Assembly: GCA_019915135.1 (NCBI GenBank)
Contig: JAHLMK010000008.1
Span: 1,612,001 to 1,676,000 of the forward strand
DNA length: 64,000 nt
Source of the DNA: Strobilurus pachycystidiatus
Lineage: Eukaryota > Basidiomycota > Agaricomycetes > Agaricales > Physalacriaceae
Reading direction: 5' to 3'
The translations under genes were made by a program, and so were the position numbers. Below the pieces are notes generated by a model. It did no database searches, had not been told where the DNA came from, and was given only the letters and a program-made list of their open reading frames with translations. Within the stretch, counting starts at the first letter, position 1. Each line of letters starts with the position of its first letter. Below, piece after piece: positions 55,039 to 64,000 of the stretch.

Positions 55039-56918
55039 CAAGTGCCTATTGCGTGGCGCGTAAGTTGAATCGATCTAGCAGGGAGTATCAATCCGAGTAC
55101 GTACTTTAACCTCGCACAAGGCAAAGGCCTTCCCGACGCAGGAGCGTGGTCTGTCGCTCAAAGTTAGGCGGCCGGGGAACACGGAAGACGGATGTGAGAC
55201 GCACCCTTCGCTGAACGCAAAAATCTCGCGTTGATGTCTGATCCCGTATCGTTTGCGTTCCAGCCACCGGTTGGGTCGGAACTGCTCTGAGTCCGAGCCC
55301 CAGACTTGGGGATCCGTCTGGATGATGTTCACGGGAATTTCTAGTATGGTGCCCTTGGGAATGACAAGACTTCGTTCCGAAGTACCAGGAATGGGCTCCG
55401 AGAGCGGGACGGTGATGGTTTCCTCTGCCTATGAAAAGGTTAGTCTCAATCGTAAAGTGTTATAAGTGAGCTTGACACGCACCTGGTGATGGTTTTCTAG
55501 TATGGGTGGGTGTAAACGAAGCGTCTCCTTGATGACAGCGTCCAAGAGAGGGAACCCGTTGTTTAACGAGTCAAATGAAGGATCATCAACAGAATCTGTG
55601 ACTTCTTCGCGAAGTTGACGCTGAACGTCTATGTTTTGAGCTAGCTCGTAGAGGACCCACTTGAGAATCAATGAGACTTTAAGACAAGCGAAAGCGAAGA
55701 GAAACACTCACGGAAATGGTTGCTGAAACGGGTTCGTACCCCGCAGAGATGACTGTACGCATCTGGGAGACAATTTGTTCCTCGCTCATCGAGTCGCTAG
55801 ACTTTACTGTTGAGAGATTGGGGTGAGCGTACATACCTATAGTGACAGAACGAACTTACGCATGACGGACAGTATATTCTTCCCTTCTTCCCCCACAGTC
55901 TTTGCATCATTCCACATCTTCTTGGATATCGCACCCATCTCCTGTTTGGTCTTCCTAATCATTTTGCCTTTCTCGCCTATCGTTAATATCGCTGGAAAGA
56001 TCCAGAACAGCGCGCGCATATAGAAAGACGATAGCTTGTTCTCGTTGTTTGTTAGCCCGTCAAATGCCTCGGCTAGTGAGTGGGGCTCTCCGTCAAGACA
56101 CTTGAAGTCATGCGAAAAGGCCGCGCGACCGACTGTATCGAGACTAGGAAGAGATCAACACCGTGGTGCAAGGCTGACATTGAGACTTCCTTACGCGTAT
56201 CGACCGGCCCAATTGGTGACTTCTATGTCGACCTCTTCTCGTGGACTTTGGTCAAGAATCTTAGCCCACTGGGACGCCAATCTGGCAGATGTCTCATAGA
56301 AGACATGTGTCATATCTCGGACGGATTGCGCGCTACACAGGGATCGCGTCAGTCAGGGCCAACAGAGCGCCGTCAGACGTACTTGAGTGCTGGAGCTACA
56401 CATCGTTTTTGCTTCTCGTGGGCCGCCTTACCTTAACATGTATGTCAATACAATCATGCTCGCCGGTCTCAGAATCACTAACCTTCAATCCACAGGATGC
56501 CCTCACCAGTCGTGGCCTTGAACCATTCCCGAACACCCCGTGGCTTGGGGAACTCGTAGATGCCGTCGCCAAGAATATAGCTCACGGCAGACGGGTCAGT
56601 GATCGACAAGATTTGATGCTAATGCCAAGCATTAGTTATGAATACCAAGCGGAGAACGAGGGAACTGGCTACCCCAAAAGCCCCAGTAAACTTGACGACT
56701 TTGCCGTACTGACTATGCCAGTTGACATAGTGAGAGCCTGGTCGACTGTTGTATAGAAGCCATTCTTCACCCCACAATAGCGAGGACGACCGAGGACCAG
56801 GAATGTGCTTCAACGTCCTGCGAACGGAGAGCAGGTGGGAGACTGATCGCACAAGTCGAGCGAAGAGGAATGCAGCGCAGAGATAGAACGCTCGGTTCAA
56901 AAGCAAGGAGGGAGACAT
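46702..56918 (-). CDS. Cytochrome P450 with its last intron occupied by an 8.2-kb LINE
   Basis: ATG at 56918 (MSPSLLLNRAFYLCAAFLFA, membrane anchor). Exons join cleanly: hinge IPGPRSSSLLWGEEWLLYN, EGKAAHEKQKRCVAPALK, WAGRYA|LDTVGRAAFSHDF, I-helix ISAGYEPVSATISWVLYELA, K-helix IKETLRLHPP, PNRWLE, and the haem loop FSEGPRSCVGKAFALCEVK with axial Cys. The last exon, 46839-46702, encodes ALVITLLRQFAFTCHRDIEP and ends LPLTVRRI with TGA. It lies on the far side of the LINE. Before insertion the last intron was 59 nt (55046-55104). The LINE target site covers the acceptor TAG, so a copy remains at each side. Splicing to the distal copy (46840) would restore the exact protein with an 8265-nt intron. 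All other exons are intact, so the insertion is probably recent. Clan is that of Agaricomycete P450s near CYP5150/CYP512; the substrate is unknown. Confidence 0.88.
46830..46842. repeat. LINE target-site duplication, 5' copy (contains P450 splice acceptor)
   Basis: TCACAAGTGCCTA, identical to 55036-55048. On the minus strand it reads TAG followed by GCACTTGTGA, i.e. acceptor plus the first ten bases of the last P450 exon. Confidence 0.93.
46843..47852 (+). promoter_or_regulatory. LINE 5' leader with presumed internal promoter
   Basis: About 1 kb without a convincing gene. Full-length LINEs carry an internal promoter here; no specific motif was identified. Confidence 0.45.
47853..49016 (+). 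CDS. LINE ORF1, nucleic-acid-binding protein
   Basis: 387 residues from MPFILPDPRDTTGLPSSTKP. The central part (IYIPWNHLTAGFPETLRKSI, VPFGAGAKWNADNRRAHITL, TFDPERVPWIIGAYRGNVVV) is typical of basidiomycete LINE ORF1 products. A retroviral-type zinc knuckle CDWCKNSTHPSHDC (C-X2-C-X4-H-X4-C) lies at residues 311-324. The C-terminus is very basic (RKKQKRSAEGG, RRSRK). Such proteins coat the element RNA. The frame remains open upstream of this ATG but offers no better start. Confidence 0.88.
   Translation: MPFILPDPRDTTGLPSSTKPFPYDLNAASDDDKPSIMPNPPSSCYSEGSYPRIYIPWNHLTAGFPETLRKSIAESPKKFIAAVPFGAGAKWNADNRRAHITLKDFLEGFDFPDKGKPIVFFPVEPDGERPKKDDGDNKKRRSAFDKPWPLIVTGISDDFISFLAWQQTFPVPSREVWNFVTFDPERVPWIIGAYRGNVVVNDAEIIAEALACLKTEVWRNNAIQNMVKRITQEQGKSGQATELTVDMTKSWRLVYVETKNLTDDKGPVLMLMGEPISTSIDHFRALAALIRNIKVRVNYQLLLGVDKVIGCDWCKNSTHPSHDCPFPNIDEAWYGPTHTELRLRLERANASNNPKQKDVRSEGGSRKKQKRSAEGGSGWTEVRRSRK
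49811..54823 (+). CDS. LINE ORF2: endonuclease, reverse transcriptase, RNase H
   Basis: Multifunctional retrotransposon protein. The frame is open from 49220 to 54823, but its first ATG is at 49811 (MTPSSQDMSETPS), giving 1670 residues. Domains in order: endonuclease (VACLNLNGF, VVSEAHM, LLGGDTNF, SRIDRIYAT, GVDHDMVSVQV); reverse transcriptase (IYKKNDRCRIANYRPITLLN, GFIPGRH, ALDQEKAYDKI with catalytic Asp, GVRQGDPLSCLLF, active-site FADD at 52211-52222); RNase H (ATDGSC, QVGEAAAT, NDTDSLYV, WVKGHSGHEGNEMAD, with the D-E-D-D residues present); and a C-terminal CX2C...HX4C finger (CAHCNDELESMEHILIRC). FADD rather than YADD is seen in L1/Tad-type elements. No stop or frameshift interrupts these domains. 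How ORF2 is translated after ORF1 (stop at 49014-49016) is unclear. Confidence 0.95.
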   Translation: MTPSSQDMSETPSTQAVVENRRNKRAQTAKFLKSSIMVACLNLNGFFHSGSGNSLQRSKWTHVNQLVRDKRMGILVVSEAHMTEQRRSDLEQLFGKRLKIHFTSDPNEPTKRAGVAIVLNKQLTRWQEAKTKVIIPGRAMLLRTQWRDSTPVTILGIYAPNVSESNARESAEFYKTIREFLAAHPRWKPDLLGGDTNFVEDPLDRLPMRSEAGEVLREFDDLKSQLGLRDGWRETYPDQRAYTFQGTRSNKDAETGITTTMAYHSRIDRIYATSKILDSARQWKITPVGIPGVDHDMVSVQVVHEDAPITGRGRWACPDSMTKDRPLAKVWKALGIEAQSEVTSIKQAGRTTAKNPQRVYHKFITAAMEAAKDRERVVKSQQNKKQADLDRKLTEVSRNSILSDIDRATKMAGLKSELRAIARSKHETSRKFIAARNRLEGETVSKYYFQANKEAKPRDIIRAVEIPHTDTPRDAIQPQAEPRYEKWSPNMAERFRDYHKDLQSEELNIDEAERERIMNEILDKTTVEPTEAAKQSMRARLSYEEVLKPVKLSKSDSAPGINGATNKFFKVLNDRCLEDQRKEAPAFDIVQLLLDVFNDIEEFGVEEATHFSDGWMCPIYKKNDRCRIANYRPITLLNSEYKLMTKALSIKLVTTAPELIHRNQAGFIPGRHITDQTQLIRMIIEHADMTEQNGMIVALDQEKAYDKIRHDYLWTVLKTYGIPNEFISTIKTLYQYAETRVMVNGFLSKPYLVTRGVRQGDPLSCLLFDIAIEPLAEELRRSNLKGLSVPGSEERLIANLFADDTTTFLHEDDDFSELMNILDRWCIASGARFNVAKTQIIPIGKPSFRAQLLESRRMKPTHAPIPHNIQIVDEGDAIRILGAWFGNEIPTETAWASVMEKIDKSLEHWEYSHPSVPGRRIIVQVVIGGFTQYLTAVQGMPMSIEAQLTKRMRKFIWEGKTKNLVGLDYLQAPKSQGGLGILDLKARNKAISVMWLKSMLAETKPTWAAFAHDIIARSKLAAEKHIPHETKSNIFLQSFSVKKAVLPKVLADLMETAKETGLRPEGRAFSREIINQRPIWYHAEANPKIRLLVHSAASKCLRKNHNVMTVGDAVDLAEWLDDPNHNSEHKPHLCTCYICEALKQNRACKTPHACMMRAKDLLDTLPPKWDPRFLLPEDYEEEPKSQEEGFEFDRRVTTHGNLSDIFRIFTEGKTCNRLPDMRMDAENRNTAIVAATDGSCLENGSDEARAGAGVYAYGSESSLEVALRIPNNLAQTNQVGEAAATAILAERVDLKTKLHNDTDSLYVLKHLSTSLRKMEDAGYIGVPNREILQTMVARLRQRKNTTTLKWVKGHSGHEGNEMADMLANEGALKDSGDEIDLSIPETLKVSGASLAKMTQKRAYTAFRQRSLASLSKRNRTEINMRLTQDKAKEIFGERPTEQAVWKSLMHKDLDRNARYFLWMLMHEAYKVGRKWLTAPPEYQPRALCAHCNDELESMEHILIRCNSPGRELVWNMARELLDLKLIEWHEPSIASILSCASPSFKAWNGKREAGKERFYRIVMSTASHLIWSLRCERVIQKENAPFTEQQIRNRWLKKINDRIESDCRMTHKSFGKRAIPKGVVLDTWKGSLKDEHTLPPDWTEKSGVLVGTTSQASTTQGEYGDGDEGG
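55007..55035 (+). repeat. LINE poly(A) tail
   Basis: 29 uninterrupted A residues directly before the 3' target-site copy. The uninterrupted tail suggests a recent insertion. Confidence 0.95.
55036..55048. repeat. LINE target-site duplication, 3' copy (contains original P450 splice acceptor)
   Basis: TCACAAGTGCCTA, identical to 46830-46842. It keeps the original acceptor, 59 nt from the donor. Confidence 0.93.
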
Positions 56919-58044
56919 GGAGGGGTACACAAGCAGGGGAGGTGGTAATGAGATGGTCCTAGGATGCACCCTTTTAAATGATTTGTGGCTGCAGGCAAGA
57001 GTCAGGACCCGAAGTGCCATCTGTCGCAGTGTCTTTCGAGGATCAGGGAGGAATGAATCACTCCAGCTCTTCCAGAAGTACCGGCCGCCTGTGCAGCTGC
57101 ACGGACGAAAATTGATCGATAATCTAAGCGCGCCTGACGAATTGTGACATGAGAAATGTGCATGCAACCGAGAAATTTCATTCCGTGAAGAGCTGAGCTA
57201 TGCGAGGTTTTGATGAAGACCCTTGGAGGCGTTTCCGGTGAACCGTTATATCGATATCGACGCATCATTATCTGGAGGAGTGCCCTGACATTTCATGACC
57301 GGTTCATAGTTAGTGTCAAGCAGTGCCGGACTTGATCAAGTTCCTTTACCGTGTTCGTCACCGCGGGCATTCGAGAGCGAGGAACGCGATACACGATACC
57401 TAGTAAGGTTCTGCGAAGAAAATTTCAGATGGCTGATAGCTCAAGGAAGACATCATCATGCTTAAATTAACATTGACACCGAGTAGCAAGCTATAAGCTC
57501 CGTGCAGTGATAGATTGCTTTTTTTTATGGTGGATCAGCCCGAACTGTATGGTATACATAGCCACTGTCCTTCAGGACATAGCGGTAGCCGACGTTAGAT
57601 GCTCCACTCAGAGCGTTGGCCTCGGGAAATGTCAAGAATGAAACGTGAAGAAATAAGCAAGCTCGGGTCCAAGAAAGTAGATTCGGCGAGAGCAGAGGCG
57701 GTCGAGCGAGAGACAGAGGCGATCCCGGGTGGCGAGGTACCGGATGGACGCATACTGTCCACAGAAGGACCCACAATGAGGTGATGCACAGTGGAACATT
57801 GTAGGCGCCACTGGAAAGATAGCGAGGGCAAGTAGATAGCAATAGCCAGATTCAAGAAAAGAGAACATGGCTGCACAAGGGAGCTAGAGTTGAACGCGCA
57901 GAGGCACAGGAAAGTCGCAGTACCAGGTTTTGATCCGGACACGTGGCCTGCATCATCCACGACTTCGCGGCATTCGCAGCTTCTGCTTAGACTACAGCTT
58001 GCATTTCGACCTTTTTCTTTCTTTACCAGTCTGCCCCGCGTTGC
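56919..58044. other. Divergent upstream region of P450 and acetyl-CoA transporter genes
   Basis: Several open frames of 60 to 120 codons overlap between 57525 and 57960 in different frames and strands, none with family resemblance or splice support. The interval should include both promoters. Confidence 0.4.
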
Positions 58045-60455
58045 ATGCCAAAACGTAGCAGCTCAAAGAAGCCAGCTTCGCCCCGGAGACTCGCTACCAA
58101 AAAATCCCGGGAAAACGGGGACATGCGACCTGCTTCGAAGGATTCCATGGCTCATTCCTCATCTCTTCTCAGTGCTCAGGTCGACCCCAGGACACCCATA
58201 TCAGCCCGATCCTATCACGCTGCCGACCGACTGGAAAATGACGCGGAGGAAGGTCTCGAAATGAGTCTTCTCGGTGACGAGGAGCGTAGACAGGCGTCCC
58301 GCGGCCTCGACGGCTACGGTGACGATCACAATGACATGACCAAGCCGCCCATGTCGGACAAGGACAAGCGGTCCATGGTCCTTTTGTGTGTTCTATGTGC
58401 GTCCTCATTCGGTTCAGCGTGACGGCCCGCTGACTGGCCCGCTAGACCTTATCCAAGGAGTTCCCGTGCGTTCATTTTCGTGTCACTCGCGGGTTACGTG
58501 TTAACAAGACGTTCTACAGTTGGGCCTCGCGTTGGGTGTGTCGTGTCGTGTCAGCCTTCCAGTCGGCGCCTCCTAACCCGACTTGTTCTCCAGGCTCCGT
58601 TCCCTTCCTTCTCAAAGATCACCTGTCATACTCCCAACTAGCCACCTTCGCTCTATCAAGCTACCCGTATTCTCTGAAGCTCCTCTGGTCACCTATCGTC
58701 GACTCCGTCTATTTCGTTTCCATCGGGCGACGCAAGTCATGGATCATCCCAATGCAACTGACAGTCGGGACACTGATGCTGTACATATCCTTCAACGTTC
58801 AGCGGCTCATGGACAATGTAGGGGCTGTATCTCCTCCTTGTCAATTGCGTCTCAACTTGTCGCGTCAAGGCTGCCGATTATGTTTACGAACTCACCTTCG
58901 TTTTCACTTCCCTCGTCTTCATCTCTGCCACCCAAGGTTCGTTCTTTCTGTCTGTATCAGTCCCTCTCAGTCACGCTTACTTAATTTCTGTCTAGATATC
59001 GCCGTTGACGGTGCCGCTATCATCGTTCATTTTTCAGCAGAGCTCTGATGTTTTGATTTGCACAGGTTGGGCTCTTACTCTATTATCGCAAGAGAACCTA
59101 TCGTACGCGTCGACATGCCAAACTATCGGTCTCAATACCGGCTACTTCGCTTCTTTCACCGTGTTCCTCGCATTCAACAGCGTCGAATTCACGTATGTGT
59201 CTCCGAACATACTCCGCCTTCGAACTGATCGTATTCCGGTAGTGAGCGTTGGGGTGTCCCGCATCTAACATTGAGCGCGTATCTCAAGTTCTGGGGTGTG
59301 GTGTGTTACATAGTCACACTGTGGCTTCTTGTCTTCAAGAAAGAAGTACGCGATCTTGACAGAGTCGATGTTAACTATCGTGACTGACCCTCGGTACAGG
59401 ACAAGGAACCAGCTAACGACGCAGACATGACTATAACTGGAGTCTACAAGACTATTTGGTCTATCTGCAAGCTTAAACGTGAGATTGCAGGAACGCGCGT
59501 ACATACCAGTGCTAAACCTCTCGCAGATATTCAATCACTCATCATAATGCATTTCTTCGCGAAACTGGGTTTTGCGGCTAATGATGCGGCGACGTCGCTC
59601 AAGATGGTCGAAAAGGGCTTCAAACGTGAAGAGCTGGCTGTAGCGGTTCTTATAGATTTTCCGTTCCAGATTGCTGGAGGATGGCTCGCTGCAAAGTGGT
59701 CTCGCGGAGACAAACCCTTGCGGCCGTGGGTGTATGCGTTCCTCCCTCGTCTAGGGTTTGGCTTGATCGCCACTGCCATTGTTTACTGGTTCCCGACACC
59801 TCCGATTTCCCGAGCTTTCTTTGTGTTCTTAATCGTGCACACCATATTGGCCTCCTTCTCAAGGTATTCAACTCTGCCGATATCCCCGCTCACTCTGACG
59901 GTAACCACAGCACTGTACAATTCGTCGGTATATCTGCCTTCCACACGCGTGTCTCGGATCCTCTCATTGGAGGCACTTACATGACTGTATGCGAAAGTCA
60001 AGTCCCCGATACCTTGAACTGACTTTTGCACAGTTATTGAACACGTTCACTAATCTCGGAGGAACATGGCCGAAATATTTTGTTCTCAAGAGCGTCGACA
60101 TGTTTAGCGTGGCGACGTGCAAAGTCACCGAAGCCGGAACCGAAATTGTTGTTAAAGGTCAGGAGAACTCATCTTTACACTGTTGCGTTTGCTAACATCC
60201 GATGCAGCAGCGGAATGTGTCTCTGACCACGGTAAAGCTATGTGTGCGGATTTGAACGGCCAATGCCTGACAGAAACGGATGGATACTATTCTGTTTCTT
60301 TGATCTGCGTGATCTTTGGTGTCATCTTTCTGTTCGCATACACCATTCCAACAGCGAGGAAGCTTACAGGTCAGTTGTGTGCTCGAGACGCCATTGCTTG
60401 CGCTGATTATCATCCAGAACTACCATTGTCTGCCTGGAGGATCAAGATGGAGTAA
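58045..60455 (+). CDS. Acetyl-CoA transporter (SLC33A1/AT-1 family)
   Basis: Multi-pass membrane protein of the ER/Golgi that imports acetyl-CoA for lumenal acetylation. Start MPKRSSSKKPASPRRLATKK at 58045, a cytosolic Ser/Lys/Arg-rich tail of about 110 residues. The core starts MVLLCVLYLIQGVPLGLALG (joined across introns) and contains PFLLKDHLSYSQLATFALSS, YPYSLKLLWSPIVDSVYF, GRRKSWIIPMQL, FVFTSLVFISATQDIAVDGW, IMHFFAKLGFAANDAATSLK, FQIAGGWLAAKWSRG, VGISAFHTRVSDPLIGGTYM and LLNTFTNLGGTWPKYFVLKS, all characteristic of the family. Around 10 to 12 hydrophobic segments can be counted. The end is LSAWRIKME with TAA at 60453-60455. Introns are short and phases agree, so the gene appears intact. 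Confidence 0.92.
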
Positions 60456-60688
60456 ATGTTCATAATAGATTATCGTATCTACTGGTGTACTGGCGAATGT
60501 ACTGGATGAAATTGGGATGACTCCAAGAGTCAAGTGAACAAGAACAAGAGCCATTGCGGCATCGGCATGAGCGTGGGAATGCCAAAACAAATTTGTACAC
60601 CGGTTTCTCTCCCAGGAAAATAAGAGCGACGCTTTGTACGCCTTATCCCGCCGCTACCGTCGCCGTGAAATTACTCGATACCGACGCC

Positions 60689-63600
60689 ATGAGCACCTTA
60701 CATTTTGGACCCGAATGGATGCGGGCGAAACCAGCTACACCAAGGACCCTGGCGCCAGAGCCGACGCCGCCAGCCCAGCTCAACGCGTCTACCTACTCAG
60801 CACTCGTCTCCCCAGCAGCGCCGTCGCAGCCGGACGATCGCGATGATGCCCGTCCCTTCCGATACTCCAAGGACGAATTGCTGCAGATTTTCCGGGATGG
60901 CGCAGGCCACACTGGGCTTGGCCTCGAAGTGGAGCGCTGGGACGGCGTCGTGCGGGAAGTCGGCGCGGAGCCGACGTCTCTACGCGAAATGGGGGAGACG
61001 GAAAAGAAGGTGCGTGCGGCCCGTCGACGAGCTTTGACTGTCGCGTTAGCAGCACGGTGGCTGACCTCGTGCTGTCCAGCTCTTTTCCGGCTCGTTGAAT
61101 TCTGACCTTCGCCGCCGCCAATCAACGGATTATCTTTCCCCGTTATCCACTCAGAATCTGGCCTCCGAGCGGCCGCGGCTCAACCATTCCACGTCCGCGA
61201 CAGCGAGCAGTCCTCTTCGAGATCGCTTTGGGCAGCTGGGGCGAAGACGAGGCGAGAGCACAGGTACGCCGTTTTCCTTCTCATTTTCTCCGACAGCCAC
61301 CGAGACTTGTCTGCTGCAGATCAGATACCTGGCACCCTGCCCCGAAAGCTCTCGCTGTCGTCCATCCAGTCTCCGATGTCCCCACGCGATCCCGGAATGC
61401 AATCCCCTCGGGTGGCGCGGATGGGCTCTGGCTTTGACGGTGGTGTCTTGGGCGGTGGCGGTGATTCGTGGTCTGCTCGGCGGCGCGCTTCCGAGGGCAT
61501 TGTCAAGACGCCCGGAATCGTGCATCGCGATCCCATTGGCGACCTCGCAGATGAAAAGATCAAAGAGGAGGACGAAACCTCAGTTCAGCCCTCTGACAAT
61601 CCCCACAAGGCCGAGAACAGTATCCCTCATCATAATCTCCACTCCGCGGCCTTGTACGAACCTGCCACTCAAGCGAGCGCGAACAACGCGCAAAACATCG
61701 AATCGTCCATGTCGCACCTCGCTTTGAGCCACGAAGTCAATCACAGCTCTTCTGCTTCTCCCGCGAATAGCTCAACAGGTTTCGGTCCACCGGGCATTCA
61801 GGACCTGACAGGCGTAGAGTGGTCTTATCTTGACCCACAAGGAAATATTCAAGGTCAGTTCAGTCATGTATTACCTTTGCCAGTCACATCCAAACGCACA
61901 TCCAGGTCCTTTCAGGGCCGATCTTATGCAAAAATGGTCTGACGATGGATATTTTACGGATGATCTGCTCATGAAGAGGACACGACTGGATACTGAGTGG
62001 ACTAGGGTGGCAGATTTGAAGCAAAGAGCAACAGGGCCAGTGTTCTTGACTCCTCATAGACCACCCCTTCCCCCCGGACTGCAACGTCATGATTCACCCA
62101 TGTTCTCCCCGGCTGAGGCATTCACACCGTTCCAACCCGCACCGATACGCTCGCTGCGCAGCTCAACCTTGGATTCGTTCCTCGGAGGTTCCAATCCGTC
62201 TGACTCTCCCTCCTCGTCTCTCGGTGCTGGCCGGTACAGTAATGGTTCTCCAGATCCCAGCGCATTCGGAGGACGTGCCTCCACCTTTGCGTCAGGCCCC
62301 GAACCAATAGGACGTCGAAATCTGTTTTACGAACCTTCCGGGCCACATTCCCAGCCCATACCCTCCCGCAGTGCTACCCTTGACAATAACTTCTCCACCT
62401 TCAACCAAACACCATGGCAGCAGCCTTCCAATGGTGTGATTGGCTCTGGGTTCGACCCTTCAAACTCGGGACGAGGCTCTGCCGACGCGATGCAGTACAT
62501 CCCATACCATGATGCGCGTATCCCATCGGGCTCACTGGGTGGTCCGCATGCTTTTGGGTCGCAAGATGGCCTTCAAGGGAATCACTACGATCCAGGGCGC
62601 TTCGATGAGAGGCGGATACCACCAACCGTGCAAGATTCATTCGCATCACAAAATCTATTCCCTGTGCAACCCACGTCTCATACTGTCCCTTCGCCTTTCC
62701 CGGTGCGAGTTCCTTCGCAGCCAGTCGCAGAGGCTACTGCCACTAGTTCACCATGGGGTAATGTCCAAGAGGCCACTCCCCCTCGTCAGCCTGGACCGTT
62801 CGACTCTAATTATCCAACCGCCTCAAATACCGTGGCCGATACGCCTTCACCCTGGGGCAACCCCGGCTCTCTCCCTCGCGCAGGTGTACCGAAACCCGTC
62901 GAGGCATCGCCTTGGGGTGCACCTCGTCCTTCTGCGGAGTCGCGTACCAATGCTGAAGGCATTCCCAATATGAATGGCAAGACAGATGCCGCGGCCCAAC
63001 CGCTTTCCTCGGCGCCTCCACCTGATGCTGTAGAACAGGCCTCCACCGATGCCTCAGCTTCCGTCAAAAGGTCCCGTGTGAAGGCCTCCCCTGCGCCCTC
63101 CAAACCTACACTCTCTGTACCTCAACCTGCAGTAGGACCGGCATCACCCGCGTCACCAGCTATTGCTGAGCCGGCCAAACCCGCATGGGCGAAGGCTGAT
63201 GATGCCAAGCCCTCCGGAGTGTCGTTGAGCTTGAGAGAGATTCAGGAGGCAGAGGAGAAGAAGGCAGAAGCTCGTAGAGCTGCGGAAAAGGAGCGGGAAC
63301 GCGCTCGGGCTAGTGCTGCTCCCCTCACACCTGCAGAGGATACCACACCCTTTACTTCGTCTTGGGGACTTCCCACTTCTCAGGTGGGTGTACGGACTCC
63401 CGCGAAGGAGACACCTGGATCAGCCGCAACTTCTACCGCACCCCCGGTATGGACTACTACTGCTAAGACACCTGTCACCAAGAAGACCATGAAAGAGATC
63501 CAGGAGGAAGAAGAGAAGCGGAAGAAACAAGCGGTGAAAGAAAGTATTGCTTCTGTAGCAGCGCGCCGAGGCTACGCAGAGACCACGTTCAAGGTTTGCC

Positions 63601-64000
63601 TAGCGTTTTCTCTACTATTCATCGACATTAATCATTCTCAGCAACCCGTACCTTCTCCTCAAATGGGTGGCGCCTGGACGACTGTTGGTCCTAGTGGAAA
63701 GACAACCCCATTGACCCCAGCTACTGTCCGACCAGCAGCACCTCCGACACCTGCAGCTGCGACACCTGCTCCTACTCCTCGTACGAATGGTACCACGGTG
63801 GCAAGTCGACCTCCTCCAGCGGCGCCAGCTCCGACGAAGCCCGCCACTCCCAAAATCGAAGAATACCCGGCAGCACCTTCCCACGACTTCCTCAAGTGGC
63901 TTAGCGAGTCCCTCCAGGGTCTGAACAAGACAGTCAATGGTACGCTGCAGAAACTTTGTGCCCATCACCAAATATACTCATGGTCGCTGTCACAGTCGAG
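60689..64000 (+). CDS. GYF-domain protein (Smy2/GIGYF-like), cut by window end
   Basis: Start MSTLHFGPEWMRAKPATPRT at 60689. Exons join at KK|LFSGSLNSDLRRR, EST|DQIPGTLPRKLS and NIQ|GPFRADLMQKW, all in frame. The N-terminal motif FRYSKDELLQIFRDG is seen in Smy2-type and GIGYF proteins. The GYF domain itself reads GVEWSYLDPQGNIQ then GPFRADLMQKWSDDGYFTDD, ending near 62010; this domain binds proline-rich PPGΦ ligands. A long disordered Pro/Ser/Ala-rich region follows, open from about 61908 to 63593. It includes charged coiled-coil-prone segments SLREIQEAEEKKAEARRAAE and KKTMKEIQEEEEKRKKQAVK. A further intron starts near 63940, and the last five bases of the window open another exon. Role in translational repression or ER-Golgi traffic is inferred from the family. 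Confidence 0.86.

Noticed and set aside
54669..55124. Minus-strand open frame containing a run of nine Phe
   Set aside because: The Phe run is the antisense of the LINE poly(A) tail. The frame does not match the spliced P450 frame and is not a separate gene.
57525..57960. Overlapping open frames of 60 to 120 codons upstream of the transporter gene
   Set aside because: They occupy several frames on both strands, show no family resemblance and have no consistent splice structure.
1..64000. CRISPR arrays, operons or bacterial-type features
   Set aside because: Repeats present are transposon ends or exon duplications. Gene structure with many introns is eukaryotic throughout.

Overview
The window looks like chromosomal DNA of a filamentous basidiomycete, most likely an Agaricomycete. 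Genes are dense, exons are cut by many GT-AG introns of about 45 to 65 nt, and the proteins are typical of that group: a CHK1-type hybrid histidine kinase, CYP61, a GH16 glucanase, a PHO85-type kinase and DEAD-box helicases. No species can be named from the sequence alone.

Layout. 0.4-3.3 kb (-): VIT/von Willebrand A protein. 3.6-5.1 (+): DIC1-like mitochondrial carrier. 5.5-7.5 (+): SUB2/UAP56 helicase, whose frame is broken by three apparent single-base losses. 8.3-17.8 (+): hybrid histidine kinase with a badly eroded N-terminal kinase/AAA half and a well preserved GAF-kinase-receiver half. 17.9-19.4 (-): PHO85-like CDK. 19.6-22.0 (+): UTP5/WDR43. 22.4-23.9 (+): unknown Ser/Pro/Arg-rich protein. 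24.1-26.3 (+): ROK1 helicase. 26.7-28.0 (+): HMG-box factor. 28.1-30.4 (-): CCA1, divergent from VAC8 (30.5-32.8, +). 33.5-35.1 (+): GH16 enzyme. 35.5-36.6 (-): ATP11/ATPAF1. 36.74 (+): intron-containing tRNA-Lys(CTT).

36.9-42.9 kb is a DNA-transposon cluster just downstream of the tRNA. A hAT-like MITE with a perfect 8-bp target duplication has been invaded by a second MITE and by a 2.36-kb element. A 2.66-kb relative of that element lies nearby in opposite orientation. Both have homologous ends, 8-bp duplications and a shared roughly 60-residue coding relic.

43.0-43.9 (-): mitochondrial LEA-like protein built from repeated 66/54-nt exons. 44.6-46.4 (+): CYP61/ERG5. 46.7-56.9 (-): a second P450 whose last exon is separated from the rest by a full-length 8.2-kb LINE (46.8-55.0, +). 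The LINE landed exactly on the 3' splice site, so its 13-bp target duplication gives a copy of the splice acceptor on each side. 58.0-60.5 (+): acetyl-CoA transporter (SLC33 family). 60.7 to the end (+): GYF-domain protein, cut by the window edge.

Most genes are housekeeping: mRNA export, rRNA processing, tRNA maturation, F1-ATPase assembly, vacuole inheritance and ergosterol synthesis. They do not form one pathway. The most notable observations are the LINE/P450 intron, the nested transposon cluster, the half-decayed histidine kinase, the repeated-exon LEA gene and the indel cluster between 6 and 18 kb.
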